From assembly GCA_003427395.1 (NCBI GenBank), contig BFEA01000016.1, positions 4,078,253 through 4,099,188 of the forward strand: DNA of 20,936 bases, read 5' to 3'. This document shows positions 9,669-17,936 of the stretch, piece by piece (position 1 is the stretch's first letter; every line of letters begins with the position of its first letter). Source of the DNA: Chara braunii (lineage: Eukaryota > Streptophyta > Charophyceae > Charales > Characeae). Both the position numbers and the translations under genes were made by a program. The notes below the pieces were generated by a model. The model was given only the letters and a program-made list of their open reading frames with translations, was not told where the DNA came from and did no database searches.

Positions 9669-10004
9669 CAAGATTGAGAAAGACAAAGAAAATTGCAATC
9701 CCACGTCCATCCATCTCAACTCTCTCCCTCGCTTTCTCTCTCTCCGATGTGGACAGTCCGTCATTACGCACCAACCCACGAAGTTGTCACCCCGCTTAGT
9801 CCTCCTGTGCCCGTCAGGTTCGCCCGCGTGCCACAGTTCGTCGTAGCCTACGCGTCAACCCCGCACATTCGGCACCAGCCCGTCGGGTCGCCCAACTTGC
9901 ACTTCAACTCACCTCTTACTTCGCTCGTGAGCCGACCCTCATTGATCGCGCTACCCCGAGCTTCCAACAACTGTTTAAGAGCGTTATCTAATCGCGCAAC
10001 CGAA

Positions 10005-10012
10005 ATTTATAG
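10005..10012 (-). promoter_or_regulatory. Candidate TATA box (CTATAAAT), LTR promoter
   Basis: The minus strand reads CTATAAAT at 10012-10005 after a GC-rich lead-in (GCATGCATGCACG), a good plant-type TATA context. Like the 9661 box it is absent from the truncated 5' LTR. Confidence 0.4.
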
Positions 10013-10785
10013 CGTGCATGCATGCGCGAAGAACACGAAATTGCAAGGACCTAGAAAGAGAGAAGGGGAGGGAGTGCCTACGTTTTGCATGGCCAGATCG
10101 CGGTGTGGGGGACGTAGCCACTCTCCACGCATCGATCCGATCATGCAGCCCGCGAGCCAACTAGACAGCAAGGAAGAGAGAGGGCAGGAAAGACGAAGCT
10201 CAAGAAGAAAGATTCAGTTACAAGGGCGTCCTGCCCAAAATTACAGTTACACGCAAGATTAAGGGTGCCGACTAATCAGAGCTCCGTTGCAGCCGCAAAA
10301 AGAAACGCGCGAGCGAAAAGCACCGCGCGGCAAAAGAAATTCCGAATTCCTAAGTTCCCAAATTCCTATTTAATGCAAAAATGCAAAAAGAAGTCCGAAA
10401 TTCCGAGAGCCATCGAGGGCTCGACAAGATTCGAAAAAGAAATTCAAAAAGAAAGAAGCAAAACTCCCGCGCGATCACCGCGCTGAAAACCCGACAGCAG
10501 AACAAGAAAGAAGCGACGTCAACCATTATTAATCGCGCCTCCGTCGGCGCGCCAACCACTCAATCGACCATCCCGGGACTTGCCCAGCCCTGGCCCCAGC
10601 CATCCGAAAGAAGCGATGTAAAAAGAAGAACAAACAAGAACACCGATGCAATTTTCCCGTTGGATCCCATCTCCCATAATTGGCCCAACTTTCCCAGCTT
10701 AGGACCCCTCATTGTCATCGCGCAGAAAATCGAGCGGAACAGGAATTGGTTCGTCATATATGTGACGCCCAGGGGGTTCCAGTCT

Positions 10786-10807
10786 TAAGCAAGCTCCTGC
10801 TTGCTTA
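10786..10807. repeat. Perfect hairpin, 9-bp stem, 4-nt loop
   Basis: TAAGCAAGC and GCTTGCTTA are exact reverse complements separated by TCCT. It lies just inside the 3' LTR and would be transcribed in the element RNA. Confidence 0.8.
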
Positions 10808-10817
10808 GTCATCACGA

Positions 10818-10850
10818 CACGTGTCGATCTCTCTAATCGATCGACACGTG
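10818..10850. promoter_or_regulatory. Inverted pair of CACGTG (G-box) motifs
   Basis: CACGTGTCGAT at 10818-10828 is matched by its reverse complement ATCGACACGTG at 10840-10850, an 11-bp inverted repeat with an 11-bp spacer. Each arm holds a CACGTG core, the plant G-box bound by bZIP and bHLH factors. Whether it acts on the adjacent LTR is inference. Confidence 0.5.
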
Positions 10851-11010
10851 GAGCTCTCTTCGTTGCCACTTACCGTACGATAAGAGTTTGGAAGTCATTC
10901 AAGGTGGCATACGTAGGCTCTATCCTACACATTCCTCAGGAAGGGCTCTCTTCTTTCGAAGGAGGAGATTGTTCGTGCCATCGCCGTGACACGTGCCATG
11001 CAGCTGCGCA

Positions 11011-12501
11011 TCAGTGACCAAAGGGAAGAGGAAAAGGGAGGCGGTACATGGGGGCATGGGGAGGGGGGGGGTTGGTTGGGAGCGGGGGTAGGAAGTGTTT
11101 CATCCCCGCTACCGTTACTGGAAGCTCTTGGTAGCGGATAATTCGATGGAAGCGAGGGAAACGGGTGCCACTGTGGGGAAGAGACGCGAGATAGTCGGGG
11201 TAGAGGGTTGCGAAGGTGCGGAAGAGGGCCGTCCGGAACCGATCATGGTTTTCGCACGCGGTGATAGTCCCTGTGATCGTGCAATAGACCTCGATTATAT
11301 TGTGGCCCCGCCACGCGACACGAAAGAGAAGGACGTGGAGGCAAAAGACAGGGGTGGCGCACCGAGTAGAGGGGTGGGGGTGTACTGTGACAGCGAGGTG
11401 GGTAGCGTAGAAGTAACAAAAGGTGTCGGTGGGGACGGGGTTGTAGGGAAAGGAGATCAGGGTGGTGATCTGAGGTAATCAAGGGGACGACGTGATAACG
11501 ATCGAGGACGAAGCCCGATGCCCCGCATCGGTACGTGTGTGAACTGGGGGACGGGTGGAGGGGGAGGGGGATCGGCTTCGTCGTCTCTGTGTCGGTGCGG
11601 TCGAAGTCTCAGCAGCAGGGTCCCCACCGTTGATCCTGGGTGGCTCGGGATCTTTGGTCGGATCGTCTGGGATTGGTAGATCCGCGCCGCTCGCATACTC
11701 CAGCGGCTGCTTCCCGACCGCGATTTCTTCTCTCCGCCGCGCTACCACCTCGGGATCTTCTTCCTGGACCTCCGCGCGGTCCACCTCCTCGCCCATACTC
11801 TCCCACTCAGATCCTTCCTCTTCTTCTTCTCCGCTCGGCTCCTCTTCGCTGTGCTCGCTATAACTCCCTTCCTCCGAGGTTTCTTCCTCCTCGTCCTCTT
11901 CTTCCTCCTCCTCTACCGCTATCGCTTCGTCTTCCGACATCGCCCGGGGCTGGAAGAAGAGGATGTCGATTATCCCCCGGGGATTCAGGTATTCTAATCG
12001 CGACGGATGGCTGCCACCTCCTCCCCGCTCCTCCAAGCAGGCTGACCACTGCAGATACGGTGTCAACCTTCGCGGGAGGACGTGCGGCACCGGGCTTTCG
12101 TCGCACTACGATATGATGTCGAGGGGGAGATCGTCGATTAGCTGCACGAAGGGGACCGAGAGCTCCCACACAATCAACTGCCGGTGGTCGGGTTCCACTG
12201 CTCCGAAAACGAACCCGAGGAGATCCCCTTCCACCTCCGTTCTCCAGGCCTGGATGATTAGCAGCTCCACACTCTCCCTCGCGGCGCGATACCCACTATC
12301 TCGTGTCCACGTCAGCTCCACTTCGACCAGGCACAGAGAGAGAGTGAGGTACCGCTCGCACCACACCTCCCGATGTCTCGGCTCGATGAGAGGAACGACG
12401 ATTGGCTGGATACAGAGAGAAAGTCGGGGATGGAGAGCAAATTGCCAGAAAGTGGGGAAGAGAGAGGGGAAGGCAAAGGTTGAGAACTGAAACGGGTTCA
12501 T
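11011..12501 (-). pseudogene. Element ORF B: env-position protein with acidic and RS-like region
   Basis: A single minus-strand frame of 497 codons runs from the ATG at 12501 to a TGA at 11011, broken only by TAG at 12106 and TGA at 11479. The ATG overlaps the ORF A stop as ATGA. Residues ~1-130 are mixed, with hydrophobic blocks (LGFVFGAVEP, VWELSVPFVQLIDDLPLD). Residues ~190-265 are dominated by Glu, with Ser interspersed. A short arginine/serine tract (QRRRSRSPSPS) follows at ~310. The last ~155 residues, after the second stop, are again mixed and include WRGHNIIEVYCTITGT. I recognise no domain, signal peptide or convincing membrane anchor, so it is not obviously an envelope glycoprotein. 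Acid plus RS-like composition suggests a nuclear or chromatin-facing role (inference). A shorter ORF could start at the ATG at 11940. Confidence 0.6.
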
Positions 12502-12980
12502 TGGGGGCGCAGAAAAGAGACAAGCTCTAGGAGTGTTACCGCCGGCTCATGTCGGGACGTGCGGAGCCCGCCGACGTCGATGCTGTTGGTGATGACGAGG
12601 TTGTCGTCGTGCCGCGCAAGCCACCGGCTTTACACCTGCGCTAACTGTTCACCCCACTCCCTTAGCGAGGTCCGGATGACCGTATGCCTTGTAGGATCCA
12701 CTGTGCTGATGTCCCCGCTGAAGACGACGATGGTAGACACGTGGCTGATCCCTGGCGCCGAAAGCCGTCGATAAGCCGATGCCTCGACCAACACGAGTGT
12801 CTGGCTATGGGCCGCAAAACGAAACTCTGCCGCTGCGTACACCTCAGTGGTGCTGAAGAACTGCACAAATCGGAGAAGATCCGGACTGATCCGTGGATGA
12901 TGGACTTGGGTGATCGCCGAAATATCGCCACGTGGTGCCAACATGTGCTCGCCAAGAACCTGCTCGGTGGAAAAACTCAT
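12498..12980 (-). pseudogene. Element ORF A: small env-position protein, function unknown
   Basis: The frame from the ATG at 12980 to the TGA at 12500-12498 has 160 residues plus stop, with one internal TAA at 12632-12630. It starts 77 bp after the pol stop at 13058, with a G at -3 of the ATG. The peptide has ordinary globular composition (LLRFVQFFSTTEVYAAAEF, HSQTLVLVEASAYRRL, STIVVFSGDIST) with alternating hydrophobic strands. I do not recognise it. The stop overlaps the ATG of ORF B, so coupled translation or one spliced subgenomic RNA for both is plausible. Decay is similar to the rest of the element, which fits an original part of it rather than recent foreign sequence. Confidence 0.6.
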
Positions 12981-13057
12981 GGCGATGGCGGCGGGGACCG
13001 AATACCAGAAGGAGAAGGGGACAGAGAAAGAGAAGAGGGCGATAAGCAGGCGTCGTC

Positions 13058-14728
13058 CTATTCCGTACTAGAGGAGGGGGCGGACGAAGGTGGAGATGGA
13101 GAGGAAGGGAGAGGCCGCAGATAGGACACGTGGCGAGTGATCGGGCGGGCAGATTGGCTGTCGGAGACCTCAGGCACGAGCCGCACCGTGTTCACTCTGT
13201 TCGGACCGAGCTCGACTACGTGAAATCGCCCGAAGAATTGTGGCGCTAGCTTACCCTAGCGAGCACATTTCCTCACCTGCACGATGTCCCCTAACTTATA
13301 CTGGGGTCGTGGTCCCGCATTCCCATTTCGGGCCTCGTAGCTACGGACCTGTCAGCCTTGGGCCAACTCAGTCATTCGTTGACGTTTTCGGGCTAATCGG
13401 GGAAGGGACCGCTCCATCAGCTCTAGGTGTCGCTTGGCCTTGTCCAGAACCGTGGCCCTCGTGGGCCGTCGGTTCAACGAAGATTCGTCTGGGAGGCTCG
13501 GTATCGAAACACAAGCCACACTATTGGTCTGTAATTGAAAGGGGCTCAGGCCCGTCGATTCGTGGGGCGTTCCTCGATGCACCGCCAGGATGTGATCCAC
13601 GATATCTTGCCAGGGTCTCGGATCCCGTGCCGTAATGTTTCGTCGCAGTGCAGTCTTAATCACCCTATTTGCGTTCTCTACCAGCCCATTAGACTGTGAC
13701 ATGTGGGGTGCAGTATTCCGAATGGCGACACCGTGTATGATCAGGTTCCTCAAAACTTCCCCTCTGAATTCCGCCCCATTATCGGTCAGGATCTCCTCTG
13801 TGTCCTGATGCATTCCGAGAAAACAGTTGACGTATCGCGCGATTTCAGCCGCCTGTCGCGTACGACACGGATATGCCTCGATCCATTTCGAGAAGTGGTC
13901 TACACATACCAATAGGATTGAATACTCACAGCTATTAGGTCCAGGGGGCACCACAATATCGGTAGTATCCATACTAACCCTTTGAAAGGGCCTTTCAACC
14001 ATCGTCGGCACTATCGATCTCGGCGGCTTAATCGGCGCCTTGTCAGCAGCGCAGACCTGACAATTCTGGACGATGAATTTAACATCGTCACGAATATTGG
14101 ACCAATACCACTCATTTTTGTCGATTGCCGCCTCCGTAATTCAGACGACAAAATGGGCTGCAGTTTCCTCATGCGCCGTCTTAACCCAGTCATACCTCAT
14201 GAATGGGTGCGACACTACCATCCAAATCCCACTACCATCCGTCTTCCGTTTTTCTAACCCACCCTCGTTCCAGCGATAGTCCCGAGCCCTTTCATTGGCC
14301 CTCCTCCGGTCCTCCTTAGTGAAGTCCTGGAGGGGGTTACCTACCAAGGTGGCGATTAAAGCAATATCCGTCCATACCTCGGCCCTTCTAAATTTTCGGG
14401 TCTTTTCTAACCCTTCTGACGTGGCGTCGAGAAATCGAGCCTCGATCGGGATCTTATCGACCCGACACAAGGGGCACAACCAAGGTTTGTTGCCATTTCG
14501 ATACTGAATGCAAGAGCCATAGACTCTCGTGACACACTGCCGACAGTCTACCCATTCGACATAACCTTCCCCACTAGGATGCATGGGGACAGAGTAAACG
14601 CGTGAAATCGCTTCACAAAAATGACAAAATTTATCTGGTAGAGAAAGAAGGGATGAGGACGAGAGGGGAGAGAGAGGAGTTGCAAGATTACCTCCGTCAC
14701 CCACTGCCACGTGCCTGCTTCTTGCCAC
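13058..14728 (-). pseudogene. Pol: PHD-like finger plus integrase (HHCC, DDE core, GPY/F)
   Basis: The minus-strand frame runs to a TAG at 13058 with stops at 14141 (TGA), 13352 (TGA) and 13256 (TAG). In order: a Cys-rich PHD-like finger (14626-14465); the integrase zinc region with AHEETAAHF, a stop, then CQVC about 35 residues on; and the catalytic core with Asp in MDTTDIVV (near 13975), Asp in ILTDNGAEF (near 13780) and Glu in SNGLVENANR (near 13670), all three present. The C-terminal GPY/F-type segment (KLAPQFFGRFHVVELGPN) lies between the last stop and 13160. Integrase inserts the cDNA into chromosomes. A frame change from RNase H occurs near 14700-14790. The C-terminal tail is Pro/Ser-rich; no chromodomain is visible. 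Confidence 0.9.
14465..14626 (-). other. PHD-like zinc finger within pol, His replaced by Tyr
   Basis: The spacing is CHFC, 23 residues, CRQC, then Tyr at +5 and Cys at +8 from the last Cys of that pair, then WLCPLC. This matches the C4HC3 PHD pattern C-x2-C ... C-x2-C-x4-H-x2-C ... W-x-C-x2-C, except that the His is Tyr (TAT; one C-to-T change from CAT). Seven of eight ligands remain. PHD fingers usually read histone H3 tails or act in ubiquitin-related complexes. Between RNase H and integrase it could guide integration to particular chromatin (inference). A RING variant is possible but the spacing fits PHD better. Confidence 0.6.
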
Positions 14729-16266
14729 GTGGGAGAACTGCCACTTGTCCGTATTTGGGTCCGTTCGTTGATTCCGGTTCCTCCCACGGGATGATTTCTT
14801 CGCCTTTAGGTACCTTAGCCGGTCGATGCAGACGTGTCAATCCGTCCGCGTTTCCCTGCCTCTCCGTCTTCCGATGGATGATATCGAAGTCGTACTCCTG
14901 CAGGCGCACTGCCCAACGCCCAATCATACCTGTGTAGTTAGTGAGCCTCTTCAGAGCCAGCAGCGGCTCGTGATCAGTCACCAGAAGAAACTTATGTCCA
15001 TAAAGATACGGATGGAAGTGTTGGATTCCCCAGACTACCGCATAGCATGCGCCCTGCGGGGCCGAATCATTCTTTCGTTCGTCTGGCACCGTTCAAGATG
15101 CGTACTCGATGACGTGTTCACGACCGTCGTTCCCCTTCTGCGCTAGGATAGCGGAAATCGCCTCCGGTTGCCAGTCCGTAATGAGAATGAACTGCTTCGT
15201 AGGGTCCGGCCGGATCAAAATAGGTGTTGTAGCCAGGGCATCCTTGAGGGTGGTGAAGGCCTGTTCGCACTCGACGTCCCAACTGAGAGGCTGGTCCTTT
15301 CGTAACAAGTTCGTTAGGGGCCGCGCAATCGCGGCGAACCCCTTGATGAATCGACAATAGTATGACATCAGTCCCAGAAAAGCTCAAACCTGCGTCAATG
15401 ACGTGGGAACAGGGGTGTCTTTCACTGCCACGACCTTCCTCGAATCCGGCCGCAGTCCTCCCCGTATCACCACGTAGCCCAGGAACGAGATCTCCGAGAG
15501 AAAAAATTCGCTCTTCTCTAACGCGACCTTGAACCCAGTGTCTCTCAGAGCTCCCATCGTCCACTCAATGTGTTGCGCGTGTCCGTGATAGGTCTCTGAG
15601 TAGACCAGAATGTTGTCCATGTACACGATGACGCAGAAGTTGATCATCCCCTGAGTTAGCCGCGTCTTGTTGACGAAGTTCTGGAAGGTCACATTCATAG
15701 CCAGTTGAAACGTAGCAGGCGCATTACAAATCCCGATCGGGCACCGGACCCACTGCCACGTGCCTTCAAATAGCACGAAGGCCATTTTCGGTCGATCCTC
15801 CTTCTTGACCAGGATATGATGAAAGTCGTGATGAATATCAAATTTACTAAAATAAATAGCACACCCAATCGCATCCAGCAAATCATCAATCCGGGGAAGG
15901 GGATACACATCTTTGATCGTGATATCATTTAGTTTGCGATAATCGATGCAGATGCAAATCGACCCATTCTTCTTCGGTACTAACAGTACCGGGAATGACC
16001 ATGGCCCAGTAGCGGGCTCGATTCATCCGTTAGCTTCGAACTCTCGAATCCGTTGGAGGGTTGTCTTCCGTTCCACCAGGGAATTTTGTGTAGGGTTTAC
16101 AGTGGATGGGAGGATGGTTTCCGATTTGAATTTCGTGTTGTATGACTAACGACAGTCCAATATCTGTTTTAGTCACGCTAATCGCTCCCTGATATTCTTT
16201 TAGAATGTCCGTGATTAGGTGATGGATCTCATCAAGTACGTAGTGGGGTACGTGCAACTCATACAA
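14697..16266 (-). pseudogene. Pol: reverse transcriptase and RNase H (broken)
   Basis: The RT N-terminal segment (VPHYVLDEIHHLITDILKEY, then IGNHPPIHCKPY) lies at 16266-16060. A frameshift near 16060 moves to the next frame, which carries stops at 16023, 15384 and 15093 (all TGA). RT motifs: KKNGSICICIDYRKLND; YFSKFDIHHDFHHI (motif A Asp kept); PIGICNAPATFQLAMN; and FCVIVYMDNILVYS, where the YxDD box is YMDN, so the second catalytic Asp is Asn. RNase H follows: ILITDWQPEAISAILAQKG with the first Asp, then LLVTDHEPLLALK and IIHRKTERQGNADGLTR. The pair converts element RNA to double-stranded DNA; the Asp-to-Asn change alone should abolish polymerisation. Confidence 0.92.
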
Positions 16267-16896
16267 TTGATTCCATATCCGTACATCAGTTTGTTTCGTA
16301 CTTACCCGCTTAGTGGTTTCAAGCGGGGGTGCGGAAATGAACGAGTTATCTGATCGTCAAGAGAATACCGTGGCCATCATTTGCGCGTCCTGCTCTCGAA
16401 TGGCCACGTGTTCCTCCAGGGTTACTCCGTCGCGAATATCCTGCTATGGCACGGGTTTCGTTGCGATTTTGATCCCGAGTCCGTTATATCCAGTTTCGAG
16501 GCGCTCAGGGGGTTCCAAAGAACTGGTTTCCGCTCCTAAGCGTAACAATCGTATTTCTTTTGCAGGTGGCAAAAGAGATCGGGGGAGGCTCGCGATGTCG
16601 CAGAAGTGTCTTTTGTCGTTGTAGCGTGCAAGTTGAGGAGAGATACCTTTGTACAGGGTTCGAGGGGATTCCAAAGAATCGACCATCCGCGAGATCTGTA
16701 CGAGAGGTTCTCCCAGAATCATCGCCTGCATTCTCTGCAAGTTCCGACCAATCAGGCTCAAAGGTTTCGCGTTGGCTCTTTGCGCAGGGTAACAGATGCG
16801 CTGCTGCGCCAATTCCAGGATTACTGCATCATCCTCGTCACTGTTGTCCGCATCCTTCGATGAGCAATCGTCCGCGGAGTTCTCCCAGGTGATCAC
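16030..16896 (-). pseudogene. Pol linker between protease and RT
   Basis: The frame starting at 16896 overlaps the protease stop by a one-base frame change and reads through stops at 16444 (TAG) and 16357 (TGA) into the RT N-terminus. It has acidic (DDCSSKDADNSDEDDAV) and mixed segments but no recognised domain. The natural pol probably ran straight through here; the protease stop at 16893 is likely a frameshift artefact, because the neighbouring frame continues as CVITWENS. Confidence 0.65.
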
Positions 16897-17936
16897 ACAA
16901 AGAGAGTTCCCGCCATTATCTGAGAAACCCGCGGAGCTATGCTAGCGGTAGTTCGAAGGGTTAGTCTCATAGGTATGCCGTAGGGTTTTCCTCCCGTATT
17001 CCGGAGGATGATCGATCGTTTCTCGAAATCCAGATTGGCTCGCAAGGCCATCAAAGCGGGCAGGCCCAAGAGAACCTCGTAAGTGCTCACGTCTAATACT
17101 ACGACATCTCCCAGGGCATGCACCTTTCCTAATCGAAAAGTGACGTTGTTCATTCGCCCTACTGTCTTACTCTTCTCTTCATCTGCCGAAACGAGCTGAT
17201 CTTTTTTCGTAAGCATGATCAGATCTTTCCTTCTTTCGGCCCGTTCGACTACCCGTAGTGAGATGGTTAGGACAGCTGCTCCGGAATCGATGATGGCATT
17301 GTACGGGACTCCCCATACTTCGATGTCACATTCTGCGGATTTCCACGGAATCGCCTTAATCCGCAGGAAGTGATCATCTTTCAGGATCAATCCTAAGCGT
17401 ATCGGGTCTGACGTGTCAGTGACGGGTTCGTCTTGTGCTGGACTCTTTCCTTTCGTATTTGTTGTTCGAGCAAGGGCGAATCGCTTTCGATTCGCCTTGC
17501 AGTGTTGCAGCATGCGTTCGTTGGCTTGTTCTGATATCGACAATAGATGACCGATTGGGAGAGGGATTCGATGATCTAATGCCCGAACAATGTTCAAGAC
17601 ATCGATTTCCCCGGTGACAAAAGTGAGTCCTCCCGTCTCCATTTCCCATGGAGACGGTCGCCACTCCGCCACTTCCCTCTGTTCGGGTGCGGGCCTAATC
17701 GTTCCGATCATTCCCAGAACTGGGTAGCCAAGGTTTACGTACTGGTCCAATGGGATAAGTTCAGCGGCTTCTTCCGTTGTAGCCAACGTGCATCCGCCTC
17801 CTTCCATCTCTTCCATTAGCGCCCCTACTCGCCCCGGCCCGTTAGCAATCGGGGTTGCTGCTACCGGTGCGGCCCCGACTCGTGGTTGCGGGGTCGATGG
17901 GGGCAATCTCGGGCTATGTGCCCTTGTTGATGGCAC
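16893..17936 (-). pseudogene. Retroelement aspartic protease region
   Basis: This is a 347-codon open frame without internal stops. The N-terminal ~170 residues are a Pro/Ala-rich and mixed linker. The retropepsin core follows: VPYNAIIDSGAAVLTIS (DSG active site) near 17285, then YEVLLGLPALMALRANLD (the conserved GLPxL-type hydrophobic-Gly motif) near 17075. As a homodimer it would cleave Gag-Pol. The frame overlaps the end of the gag zinc-knuckle frame by about 75 bp and is in the -1 register relative to it. The true end is probably further on, the stop at 16893 being caused by a one-base shift. Confidence 0.85.

Larger units (their letters stand above)
8269..10758 (-). repeat. 3' LTR (full length, 2490 bp)
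   Basis: In element orientation it begins at 10758 as TATGACGAACC (TG changed to TA compared with TGTGACGAACC of the other LTR) and ends at 8269 with GGGCGTCACA. It matches the LTR at 19194-20634 in two blocks, 8275-9040 and 10101-10758. The ~1066 bp between them (9038-10103) is present only here. It contains an open frame (9231-8581) and two TATA-like boxes on the element strand. Confidence 0.88.
10759..11010 (-). other. Non-coding spacer between ORF B and the 3' LTR
   Basis: This 250-bp stretch has no open frame and no obvious purine-rich tract next to the LTR, where a polypurine primer is expected. It contains a perfect hairpin (10786-10807), a paired CACGTG inverted repeat (10818-10850) and, next to the LTR, a CTGGGCGTCACA word resembling the LTR 3' terminus. 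Confidence 0.6.

Noticed and set aside
10350-10757. Minus-strand hydrophobic frames at the start of the 3' LTR, repeated at 20633-20241
   Set aside because: They are shared only because the LTRs are shared. The same stop interrupts both copies and a 30-bp indel differs; no sign of coding selection.
10761-11100. Possible start of a plus-strand LTR element (TGTGACGCCC...) and plus-strand polypurine tract at about 11017-11095
   Set aside because: No second copy of the supposed LTR and no plus-strand retroelement proteins are in the window, and the purine tract is the complement of minus-strand proline codons in ORF B.
11555-12116. Plus-strand proline/leucine- and serine-rich frames, up to 158 codons
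   Set aside because: They are the complement of the Glu-rich codons of ORF B (GAG/GAA read as CTC/TTC on the other strand); composition explains the openness.
12106-12980. Reading ORF A/B as a viral envelope glycoprotein because of position
   Set aside because: No signal peptide, no clear transmembrane anchor, no furin-like site with fusion peptide and no N-glycosylation clustering are visible; position alone is not enough.
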